Virus record (IMG/VR): IMGVR_UViG_3300032271_000017
Location: 1 to 20,155 of that record
DNA length: 20,155 bases
Direction: 5' to 3' (one strand)
Origin: a virus
A program made the translations under genes and the position numbers. Of the stretch, positions 13,389 to 20,155 are shown one piece after another. The notes under the pieces were generated by a model. That model did no database searches. It saw only the letters and a program-made list of their open reading frames with translations, and was not told the DNA's origin. Numbering within the stretch: position 1 is the first letter of the stretch; each line of letters starts with the position of its first letter.

Positions 13389-15407
13389 ATGGCAAATTTA
13401 ACCATAACGCAATTACCAAACGCTCAGACCTTAACTGGTACTGAGGTTGTGCCTGTTGTTCAAAATGGCGTGACGGTACAAACTACCGCGCAGGCAATAG
13501 CCCAATCAGGTGGCGCTGGCGCTGGCACTGTTACTCAGGTTAGTACGGGTACTGGACTGACGGGTGGGCCAATCAACACGACGGGAACTATTTCTCTTAC
13601 CAATACAGGGGTAACGGCTGGCTCCTATACAAACTCAAACATTACTGTTGATGCACAAGGTCGCATTACAAATGTTGTAAGCGGGAGCAGTGGAGCCACT
13701 GGAACCGTTACAAATGTTTCTGTCGTTTCGGCTCGCGGATTTACGGGAAGTGTATCCAACCCAACAACAACGCCTGCTATTACTCTTGGCACATCGGTTA
13801 CAGGTCTTTTGCAAGGTAATGGAACATCAATATCTGCCGCAACATCTGGCACTGATTACGCTCCAGCAACAAGCGGTTCTGCAATTCTTTATGGAAATGG
13901 TTCTGGCGGATTTAGCAATGTAACAATTGGAAGTGGATTATCATTTTCTACTGGAACTTTATCGGCTACTGGCGGTGGTTCTGGAACAGTTACAAATGTA
14001 GCGGCAACTGTGCCTAATTTTTTGTCTGTAACTGGTTCGCCTATTACTACAAGCGGTACTTTAGCAATTAGTTATTCTGGAACGGCTTTGCCAATTGCTA
14101 ATGGCGGCACGGGTCAAACAACGGCTAACTCTGCTTTAAATGCTCTTTTACCAAGTCAAACAGGCAATAGCGGAAAATATTTAAGCACTGATGGCACAAA
14201 TACTTCTTGGGTGGCAAGTAGTGGTAGTGGTACTGTAACGAGTGTTTCTGTTGTTTCTGCAAACGGTTTTGCGGGAACTGTAGCCAATTCCACAACAACA
14301 CCCGCCATTACTCTTACGACATCAATTACAGGTCTTTTAAAGGGTAATGGTACTGCTATTTCGGCGGCTACCTCGGGCACTGATTATGCGCCTGCCACGA
14401 GCGGCTCTGCAATTCTTTATGGAAACGGCTCTGGTGGTTTTAGTAGCGTAACGATTGGGACAAACCTTTCATTTACTGGCGGAACATTAAATGCCACTGG
14501 CGGTGGCGGAATGACTTATCCCTCCGCTGGTATTGCCAATTCCACAGGATCGGCATGGGGAACATCGTATTCAACTACCGGCAGTGGCACTGTAGTTGCG
14601 TTAGCTACATCGCCAACTTTTGTAACACCTATTTTAGGAACGCCACAGTCAGGTAATTTTTCATCTGGTACTTTTACTTGGCCTACATTTAATCAAAATA
14701 CAACAGGCTCAGCCGCCACATTAACAACTGCCAGAGCAATCTACGGCAATAACTTTGATGGTTCTGCCGCACTTACTCAGATTATTGCGTCTACTTATGG
14801 CGGTACTGGCAATGGATTTACCAAGTTTTCCGGCCCAACAACCACAGAAAGAACTTTTACGCTTCCAGACGCAACGGCTACTATATTAACCAGCAATGCG
14901 GCAGTTACTCCAGCGCAAGGCGGTACAGGTGTTGCAAATAATGCGTCAAGCACCATTACAATTTCTGGAGCTTTTGGAACAACATTAACCGTTTCTGGAA
15001 CGACCTCTGTAACCTTGCCGATAAGTGGAACGCTATCCACATTGGCTGGCACTGAGACATTGACAAACAAGCGGGTTGATCCAAGAGTTACTTCAGCCGC
15101 ATCGGCATCAACTTTAACGCCAAGCATTGCAACGGCTGATGTTTATGCTTACACCGCTTTGGCGGCTAATTTAACTATCAATGCGCCAACAGGAACGCCT
15201 GTAGATGGGGATAAGTTGATATTTAGAATTTTGGATAACGGAACACCTAGAAATTTAACTTGGGATGCCACATATACGGTTATTGGGGTCACTCTACCAA
15301 CAACAACAACTGCAAATAAAACGGTATATGTTGGCTGTATTTACAACGCCTATGGCGCTAGTGGTACTGGTCGTTGGGATGTTATTGCAGTAACTACACA
15401 GGCTTAA
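13389..15407 (+). CDS. Tail fibre-type protein with duplicated repeat units, 672 aa
   Basis: The ATG follows the previous stop directly, with no strong binding site (CCGGGG upstream), so coupling is likely. The N-terminus (LTITQLPNAQTLTGTEVVPV) resembles a virion-attachment module of phage fibres. The rest is Gly/Thr/Ser/Asn-rich beta sequence. Two related ~93-residue units, 105-197 and 281-374, share SGTDYAPATSGSAILYGNGS. Elements I recognise from other fibres include IANGGTGQTTANSALNALLP, QTGNSGKYLSTDGTNTSW and YGGTGNGFTKFSGPTT. The C-terminal ~110 residues (LTPSIATADVYAYTALAANL to the end) look like a small globular tip domain. A receptor-binding fibre is the likely role; no endosialidase-type or peptidase signature was found. 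Confidence 0.82.
   Translation: MANLTITQLPNAQTLTGTEVVPVVQNGVTVQTTAQAIAQSGGAGAGTVTQVSTGTGLTGGPINTTGTISLTNTGVTAGSYTNSNITVDAQGRITNVVSGSSGATGTVTNVSVVSARGFTGSVSNPTTTPAITLGTSVTGLLQGNGTSISAATSGTDYAPATSGSAILYGNGSGGFSNVTIGSGLSFSTGTLSATGGGSGTVTNVAATVPNFLSVTGSPITTSGTLAISYSGTALPIANGGTGQTTANSALNALLPSQTGNSGKYLSTDGTNTSWVASSGSGTVTSVSVVSANGFAGTVANSTTTPAITLTTSITGLLKGNGTAISAATSGTDYAPATSGSAILYGNGSGGFSSVTIGTNLSFTGGTLNATGGGGMTYPSAGIANSTGSAWGTSYSTTGSGTVVALATSPTFVTPILGTPQSGNFSSGTFTWPTFNQNTTGSAATLTTARAIYGNNFDGSAALTQIIASTYGGTGNGFTKFSGPTTTERTFTLPDATATILTSNAAVTPAQGGTGVANNASSTITISGAFGTTLTVSGTTSVTLPISGTLSTLAGTETLTNKRVDPRVTSAASASTLTPSIATADVYAYTALAANLTINAPTGTPVDGDKLIFRILDNGTPRNLTWDATYTVIGVTLPTTTTANKTVYVGCIYNAYGASGTGRWDVIAVTTQA
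13701..13979 (+). repeat. Fibre repeat unit 1 (pairs with 14229-14510)
   Basis: Encodes GTVTNVSVVSARGFTG onward to TLSATGGG. It aligns in frame, residue by residue over most of its length, with unit 2. Codons differ at many silent positions although the proteins stay the same over long stretches. Confidence 0.85.
14229..14510 (+). repeat. Fibre repeat unit 2 (pairs with 13701-13979)
   Basis: Encodes GTVTSVSVVSANGFAG onward to TLNATGGGG. Between the two units lies the ANGGTGQTT/SGKYLSTDGT region, so the units are not directly adjacent. Confidence 0.85.
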
Positions 15408-15409
15408 TC

Positions 15410-18022
15410 ATGGCAAATAAATACTGGGTAGGCGGAACTGGTAATTGGGACACATCGTCCACCAAATGGGCAACCGCAGACGGCGGCGCAAGTACACAAA
15501 CTTTTGCGACTGGGGACACTGTTTTTATTACAAGTAAAAACGCCCCCAACTGGGCGGCATTAACAACTTTATCTTTAGGCGCAATTAGAAGCCCAACCAC
15601 AGGCAATGGTTACTATTATGAAGTAACTACTGCTGGAACAACGGGCGCAACTGAACCTACTTGGCCTACTCCAGAGGGAACTACCGTTACAGATGGAACG
15701 GTAGTATGGACTTGTAGATTGGCAACTGTTACTCTTTCAACGAGTGTTAGCGCGTTAACTTTAACAATGACAGGGTTTGCGGGTACATTAGCATTTGGGG
15801 CAAACACTATTTCGGTGTCTGGAACGGGCACTGTTTTTACAGGCGCAGCCACCTACAGTGTTTCAGGCACTCCATTAATATTGGTAACAAATACGGCGGC
15901 AACTGCAAGAGCAATAACCACTGGCGCAGTATCAGAAGCGCAAAGTATAAGTTTTAACGTTAATGCTGGCGGAAGCACTTTCACAGTGAATTCTTCAAGT
16001 GCTGTTAGAGATTTAATTTTTAGCGGTTCATTTAATGGGTCATTTCCCAACGCGGCGGCAACTATATATGGAAATTTAACATTTAGTTTAACAACGACTG
16101 TAACCGCAGGCACAGGGGTAAGAACATTTGCAGGAAGCGGAACGCAAAAAATAACTTCTAGCACTAAATTTTTAGATTTTCCTATTACGCTTGCAGGAAC
16201 GGGAACAGTTCAATTACAAGATGCGTTAAACGTAGGAACATCCACATCAAGAACAATTACACTTACATCTGGTACGCTTGATTTAAACGGATTTACCCTT
16301 ACTAATTTTGGTGTTTTTTCTTCTTCAAATTCAAATACAAGATCAATAGCATTTAACGGCGGGAATTACACAAACACGTTAAATACTGCAACGACTGTGG
16401 TGAGCATGGGGACAACTACAGGATTTACTTATACCGGAACTCCAACTTTTAATATTACTGGAAACACAACAGGGGTCACAACAACTGTTTCATTTACTGG
16501 GACTGAAACAAATTCACTTAATATAAATGTTTCGTCTGGCGTGGGCACAGTTGCATTGACTGGCACGTTTAAAAATATTAATTTAACGGGCTTTACTGGG
16601 ACGCTTAGTAATACCACCAGAACTATTTATGGCAATTTAATTATTCCGTCAGGAATAACTGCATTGACAGCAGGAGCATCTGTAACTACATTTGCCGCTA
16701 CAAGTGGAACGCAACAAATAACTTCTAATTCAAAAATTTTAGATTTTCCATTGACGTTTTCTGGAACGGCTACTTATCAGTTACAAGACGCACTAGCTGT
16801 AGGATCGGCAGGAACAAGAACAATTACTTTTACATCAGGAACACTTGATTTAAATAATTTTATATTGACGCATTATGGTATTTTTAGCTCAAGCAACATA
16901 AACACAAGATCAATCATTTTTGGGACTACTGGCAGGATAGATAACACGCTTACTACCGGTACAGCGTGGCAAATGGCTGACCTGACCAGTTTTTCATTTA
17001 CCGGCACATCTAATGTTAGATTTACAAGTATTGTTGGCGCATTTACAGTTCAACATGGAACAACTAATGGCTTAGAAGCGCAAGCATTATCCTTTGCTTT
17101 TGGTAATAATCCCACAACTATAACTCTAGGCACTTCTTGGATATTAGATTTAACTTTACTTAGTGGCTTTGCTTCGTCAACATCGCCAACATTTAGTCCT
17201 ACTACTATTTCAATATATGGAAGCTATCTAGATCAAACCACATCATCATTCACAGCACCTGTGGCTTTAAATTTGGTTGCTACTTTAAAAACAACAAATT
17301 ACATCACCGTAACATCTGGAATCCCGCCAACTACTGTAACTGTTAATGCGGGAAGCGGTGTAACTTATAAACTTTTGACGCAAGCATTTTTCAGCACTTT
17401 AAATATTCAATCTTCATTTGACTCAAACAGCATTGATTTTACTGCTCAGTCAAGTTTTAACGTTAGTGGCTCAAATACAAAAACTCTAACACTTAATTCT
17501 ATTTTAACTATATTTAGTGGTTCATTTACTGATTCATCATCAAGCACTACATATAATTTAACTGGTTCTACAATCAAATACAGTAACACTGGGACATTTA
17601 ATGCGCCTAATGGTACTTTTCCGTATGTATTGCTTAATGGCTCAGCTTCAAACACCACACTTACTATAGGCGGATCGGGTTCTAACCCAACAATAACAAC
17701 ATTGGCAATTACGTCAGGTAGCAATAAAAGAATAATTTCTATTTTTGCTGGATCAACGCTGAATGTCACTAATCTGTCTATTGATGGTACTGCTTCTGCT
17801 ACCAATAATTTACAATCAACAACAGCGGGAACTCAAGCCACTATAAGCAGTACAAGCGGAACTATCACAACAAATTATTTGACCATAAAAGATAGTGCGG
17901 CTACTGGTGGTGCGGTGTGGAGAGCGCCAACAACCGCCGGAAACGTGGATGGTGGAAATAATAGCGGGTGGATTTTTGGGGCTTACACGCCATCAACAGG
18001 CAACTTTTTGATGTTTTTTTAA
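15410..18022 (+). CDS. Large beta-rich tail fibre/adhesin-type protein, 870 aa
   Basis: I start at the ATG at 15410, not the in-frame ATG at 15374, because the latter lies inside the previous gene and the former begins MANKYWVGGTGNWDTSSTKW, a fibre N-terminus I remember from environmental phages. Residues about 47-102 hold GAIRSPTTGNGYYYEVTTAG, then EPTWPTPEGTTVTDGTVVWT, a small module that recurs in unrelated phage proteins and may bind carbohydrate. The rest is Thr/Ser/Asn-rich with strand-turn alternation as in beta-solenoids. Two related units, DNA 16064-16378 and 16625-16948, share LDFP[IL]T, [LY]QLQDAL and SGTLDLN. It ends IFGAYTPSTGNFLMFF. Base use here is clearly more A+T-rich than in the capsid genes, with many AGA codons. 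Probably an adsorption fibre. Confidence 0.8.
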   Translation: MANKYWVGGTGNWDTSSTKWATADGGASTQTFATGDTVFITSKNAPNWAALTTLSLGAIRSPTTGNGYYYEVTTAGTTGATEPTWPTPEGTTVTDGTVVWTCRLATVTLSTSVSALTLTMTGFAGTLAFGANTISVSGTGTVFTGAATYSVSGTPLILVTNTAATARAITTGAVSEAQSISFNVNAGGSTFTVNSSSAVRDLIFSGSFNGSFPNAAATIYGNLTFSLTTTVTAGTGVRTFAGSGTQKITSSTKFLDFPITLAGTGTVQLQDALNVGTSTSRTITLTSGTLDLNGFTLTNFGVFSSSNSNTRSIAFNGGNYTNTLNTATTVVSMGTTTGFTYTGTPTFNITGNTTGVTTTVSFTGTETNSLNINVSSGVGTVALTGTFKNINLTGFTGTLSNTTRTIYGNLIIPSGITALTAGASVTTFAATSGTQQITSNSKILDFPLTFSGTATYQLQDALAVGSAGTRTITFTSGTLDLNNFILTHYGIFSSSNINTRSIIFGTTGRIDNTLTTGTAWQMADLTSFSFTGTSNVRFTSIVGAFTVQHGTTNGLEAQALSFAFGNNPTTITLGTSWILDLTLLSGFASSTSPTFSPTTISIYGSYLDQTTSSFTAPVALNLVATLKTTNYITVTSGIPPTTVTVNAGSGVTYKLLTQAFFSTLNIQSSFDSNSIDFTAQSSFNVSGSNTKTLTLNSILTIFSGSFTDSSSSTTYNLTGSTIKYSNTGTFNAPNGTFPYVLLNGSASNTTLTIGGSGSNPTITTLAITSGSNKRIISIFAGSTLNVTNLSIDGTASATNNLQSTTAGTQATISSTSGTITTNYLTIKDSAATGGAVWRAPTTAGNVDGGNNSGWIFGAYTPSTGNFLMFF
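16064..16378 (+). repeat. Fibre repeat unit A (pairs with 16625-16948)
   Basis: Begins IYGNLTFS, passes through KITSSTKFLDFPITLAGTG and TITLTSGTLDLNGF, and ends around SIAFNGGNYTNT. The order and spacing match unit B, so this looks like a duplicated ~105-residue block. Confidence 0.8.
16625..16948 (+). repeat. Fibre repeat unit B (pairs with 16064-16378)
   Basis: Begins IYGNLIIP, passes through QITSNSKILDFPLTFSGTA and TITFTSGTLDLNNF, and ends around SIIFGTTGRIDNT. It differs from unit A at many residues, more than the units in the first fibre gene differ from each other. Confidence 0.8.
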
Positions 18023-18051
18023 AGTAAAATCATGAAAAACTGAGGTACAAC

Positions 18052-19623
18052 ATGGCACAAAGCGGATATACCCCAATACTGATTTATGCAAGCGGAACTG
18101 CTTCTAATGTGCCCTTGGCGGCAAACATGACCAGCAGTGCATCAGGCGCTGAATTGGCGTTGAATTATGCAGATGGCAAGCTGTACTTCAAGAACAGTTC
18201 TGGTGTTGTGACCTTGTTGGCAGGCTCAGGTGGCGGCGGCCCAGCCGCCGGATCAAACACTCAGGTTCAGTTCAACAACAGCGGCGTGTTTGGCGCGTCA
18301 GCCAACTTGACATGGAACGGCACGGCGCTGTCCACCACTGGCCTGACATTCACAGGCACAGGAAACCGCATTACTGGTGACATGACTAACGCAACTCAAG
18401 CCAATCGAGTTGCGTTTCAAACAAGCACAGCAAATTCTGCTACTACAATTACAGTTATTCCAAGTGGAACTGGAACGCAGTCATCTATAAATCTTTTTAA
18501 TAATAGCGACCCAACAAACGCAAGTTTGTTAAATATGCTTACCAATGCCGCTGATGCCAGAATAAACTCAACAATCACAGGCACAGGCACATACCTTCCC
18601 ATGACCTTTTACACAGGAGGTAGTGAGGCAGTGCGTATAGGGTCAGGTGCATCATCAGCAACAGACAAAGGCACTGTAGGTATAGGTTACACATCTTTAA
18701 CAGGTGTGGGTAATAACGGACTTGCTGTTCTTGGTAACGTGGGGATTGGTACTACTTCGCCAAGCACTAAATTAAGCGTGTCTTCATCTGGCCCAAACGG
18801 CGTTGATTTAGCTGTTGATCAAGCAAATTCTGTTGCCAGTGCAAGATTGTTTTTTAGCAATGGAACTGCGGGACAAGCTTGTTCAATTAGTAACGATACT
18901 GGCGCTCTAAAATTTAATAGAGCGGCAACTGCTGGGTCTTCAACAGGCGCAGAGAGTATGCGTATCGACACCAACGGTTTAATTGGTGTTAAAGGCGCAG
19001 CAAGTACAAGTTGGTCATCAACTTATCAAGTTATTCAATATAACGCAGGCCCTGCTCTTTGGAGCGCAAACAACACCAATATAAATTTTTCATCCAACAT
19101 CTATAACGATGGCACAAGCAGGTATATAACAAGTGCAGGAGCAGGATATGTTAATGCAAGCACTGGAGGCATTACTTTAAATAGTCTTCAATCAGGAACT
19201 GCTGGAAATGCTGTTACTGTTGGAGCAATTTTTAATGTAAATACGACAGACTGCGTTATGACAACTGCCAATGGCGGTCTTGGATACGGCACAGGTTCAG
19301 GTGGCACGGTTACTCAAGGCGCTGGTTCTGGCAAAGCAACTGCTGTCACGTTAAATAAACCTACAGGAGTTATCACGATGAACAATGCTGCTTTGGCGGC
19401 TGGTGCATCTGTTGTTTTTGCTCTAAGCAATACTTTGCTTGCTGCGGTTGATACTGTAATTGTTGGTCATAACGCAAATGGAGGAACTGCAAATGCTTAT
19501 ACAGTTCAGGCTTTAACTGTTGGCGCAACCAGTGTGTCTATTAGAGTTACTAACATTACCGCAGGTTCATTAAGTGAAGCCGTACAAATTAACTTTGCAA
19601 TCATCAAAGGAGCATCAGCATGA
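18052..19623 (+). CDS. Tail fibre-type protein, 523 aa, with knob-like C-terminus
   Basis: TGAGG lies before the ATG. The N-terminus (SGYTPILIYASGTASNVPLA, then LALNYADGKLYFKNSSGVV) is a fibre attachment region found in many phages, by memory. A Gly-rich hinge (AGSGGGGPAAGSNTQVQFNN) follows at about residues 57-77. The middle contains GNVGIGTTSPSTKLSVSSSG and SMRIDTNGLIGVKG, which are classical trimeric-fibre shaft patterns. The last ~105 residues (GTVTQGAGSGKATAVTLNKP, then GVITMNNAALAAGASVVFAL, ending NFAIIKGASA) look like a compact tip domain. No peptidase-chaperone motif was seen. The stop overlaps the next start as ATGA. The first ~360 bases are richer in G+C than the middle, which suggests distal-part exchange. 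Likely receptor binding. Confidence 0.82.
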   Translation: MAQSGYTPILIYASGTASNVPLAANMTSSASGAELALNYADGKLYFKNSSGVVTLLAGSGGGGPAAGSNTQVQFNNSGVFGASANLTWNGTALSTTGLTFTGTGNRITGDMTNATQANRVAFQTSTANSATTITVIPSGTGTQSSINLFNNSDPTNASLLNMLTNAADARINSTITGTGTYLPMTFYTGGSEAVRIGSGASSATDKGTVGIGYTSLTGVGNNGLAVLGNVGIGTTSPSTKLSVSSSGPNGVDLAVDQANSVASARLFFSNGTAGQACSISNDTGALKFNRAATAGSSTGAESMRIDTNGLIGVKGAASTSWSSTYQVIQYNAGPALWSANNTNINFSSNIYNDGTSRYITSAGAGYVNASTGGITLNSLQSGTAGNAVTVGAIFNVNTTDCVMTTANGGLGYGTGSGGTVTQGAGSGKATAVTLNKPTGVITMNNAALAAGASVVFALSNTLLAAVDTVIVGHNANGGTANAYTVQALTVGATSVSIRVTNITAGSLSEAVQINFAIIKGASA

Positions 19624-19823
19624 TTTTTTTAGCCGCAGTATGTCACGACATCAAATCAAACACCTTAGAAGCCACATGGCTAGAGGAGGTGTTGGATGAC
19701 AATGGTCAACTTAAAGAACTTAAGCGTACCAAATGCCGCAACTACAGCGCAGAACAAAAGGATGAATTTCTTACTGACTGTGGTGCGGATGGACAAAAAT
19801 ATATAACTATGGCGGGCTGGTAA
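19620..19823 (+). CDS. Small phage protein, 67 aa, unknown function
   Basis: The ATG overlaps the fibre stop (ATGA at 19620-19623), and AAAGGAG lies just upstream. The product has a hydrophobic start (MIFLAAVCHDIKS), a strand-like LEATWLEEV, an ELKRTKCRNYSAEQKDEF helix and ends DGQKYITMAGW. Three Cys are present (residues 8, 39 and 54). I do not recognise a named family, although small proteins with N-Y-S-x-E-Q-K between fibre and lysis genes are familiar from environmental phages. Its stop TAA shares a base with the next ATG (TAATG), so the next product is coupled to it. It ends in Trp like the small proteins at 10736-11959. Confidence 0.75.
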   Translation: MIFLAAVCHDIKSNTLEATWLEEVLDDNGQLKELKRTKCRNYSAEQKDEFLTDCGADGQKYITMAGW

Positions 19824-20017
19824 TGAATGATTTAGAAACAGAATTTGCCGTGCATGAGGCCATCTGCGCCCAGCGGTACGAAGCCATCCAAAAGTCACTG
19901 TCTGACGGCGATAAGCGCATGACCAAGATTGAGTATCTGTTGTACGCAGTCATGATCTGTGTGTTGTTTGGCCCCGGCGTAGCTAGCACGTTCGTCAAAC
20001 AGCTTTTGGGGCTATAA
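19823..20017 (+). CDS. Small one-helix membrane protein, holin-like candidate, 64 aa
   Basis: TAATG junction with the previous gene. Residues 1-36 are polar and helical (AICAQRYEAIQKSLSDGDKR), probably a short coiled coil. Residues about 38-58 (YLLYAVMICVLFGPGVASTF) form one membrane segment, followed by VKQLLGL. A soluble helix followed by a single C-terminal membrane helix is the layout of XhlA-like proteins that act with phage holins. The position after the fibre genes is where lysis genes start in many phages. Holin or holin partner is an inference from layout; a membrane-anchored adsorption or exclusion protein is also possible. Confidence 0.65.
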   Translation: MNDLETEFAVHEAICAQRYEAIQKSLSDGDKRMTKIEYLLYAVMICVLFGPGVASTFVKQLLGL

Positions 20018-20155
20018 ATTGACCCAATCACGATCCTCATCGCCGCCAAAGCTTGCGTTAGTGCAATCCGTGAAGGAACCGCGCTTTATAAACAAGCCAA
20101 AACCGCTTTCATGGAGATCAAGTCCTCGGTTGATGAAATTGTCGGAGATGCCCAA
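20018..20155 (+). CDS. 5' part of a small phage gene, apparently starting at ATT
   Basis: The frame that continues after the TAA at 20015-20017 stays open to the window end. It reads (I/M)DPITILIAAKACVSAIREG, then ALYKQAKTAFMEIKSSVDEI. It resembles a family of short phage proteins near lysis genes that, as I remember, begin MDP and contain a helix ending in a D-E-[IV]-x-G-like part. No ATG, GTG or in-frame TTG stands at the expected place, so ATT at 20018 is the only near-cognate start there; the first in-frame ATG is at 20110. The +1 frame is also open, but it gives a less protein-like sequence. Function unknown. Confidence 0.55.
   Translation, partial: MDPITILIAAKACVSAIREGTALYKQAKTAFMEIKSSVDEIVGDAQ

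Noticed and set aside
15374-15409. Upstream in-frame ATG for the 870 aa fibre gene
   Set aside because: It lies within the previous gene and adds a Cys-rich peptide unlike fibre N-termini; ATG at 15410 begins the recognisable MANKYWVGGTGNW.
13701-16948. Repeats in fibre genes considered as CRISPR or mobile-element repeats
   Set aside because: They are long, in frame and diverged at silent sites, with no constant-length spacers, terminal inverted repeats or transposase.
18032-18043. ATG followed by two codons and a stop just before the third fibre gene
   Set aside because: Too short to be a gene; it could be a chance leader or remnant, with nothing to support translation.
19823-20017. Signal-anchor endolysin (SAR) reading of the small membrane protein
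   Set aside because: It is only 64 residues, the membrane helix is at the C-terminal end, and no catalytic domain follows.

Overview
This window reads as the virion-morphogenesis module of a tailed double-stranded DNA phage (Caudoviricetes). It is most likely a podovirus-like phage of an aquatic bacterium. All 22 genes I can support lie on the + strand, packed tightly with stop/start overlaps and clear purine-rich ribosome binding sites. The recognisable core is a portal protein, a GroES-like co-chaperonin, a scaffold, a Mu gpT-type major capsid protein, a head-to-tail adaptor, tail fibres and a start of a lysis region. I see no tape measure, sheath or tail-tube gene, which favours a short-tailed virion. 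The host cannot be fixed from the sequence. The resemblance to freshwater and marine environmental phages is from memory of such genomes, not from a search.

Layout. 1-1020: 3' end of a gene that began upstream. 1013-4301: portal, two small proteins and GroES-like. 4311-7395: scaffold, an unknown protein, a candidate capsid accessory protein and the major capsid protein, closed by a hairpin terminator (7410-7440). 7473-9890: a beta-rich structural protein and a 468-residue Gly/Lys/His-rich repeat protein, closed by a second terminator (9896-9920). 9933-11959: another beta-rich structural protein and four small basic proteins. 11968-13388: head-to-tail adaptor with an inserted discoidin-like domain, and a small Cys-motif protein. 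13389-19623: three large, repetitive, Thr/Ser/Gly-rich fibre-type proteins that look compositionally mosaic. 19620-20155: a small protein, a one-helix membrane protein (holin-like candidate) and the start of a further gene that seems to begin at ATT.

How it fits together. Portal, scaffold, capsid protein and the GroES-like protein would build the procapsid. The adaptor and Cys-motif protein would form the neck. The three fibre-type proteins would provide receptor binding, and the final small genes probably lead into lysis. No terminase, replication, integration or regulatory genes are present, so lifestyle cannot be judged.

The most unusual feature is a short basic-glycine peptide motif (roughly aromatic/Ala-[KRH/D]-x-G-G-[KHQ]-[VIA]). 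It recurs in at least six different proteins, is amplified into tandem repeats in the protein at 8484-9890, and is part of a shared C-terminal element in two neighbouring small proteins. Four consecutive small proteins also end in tryptophan. Together these suggest an undescribed tag or assembly system used by this phage lineage.
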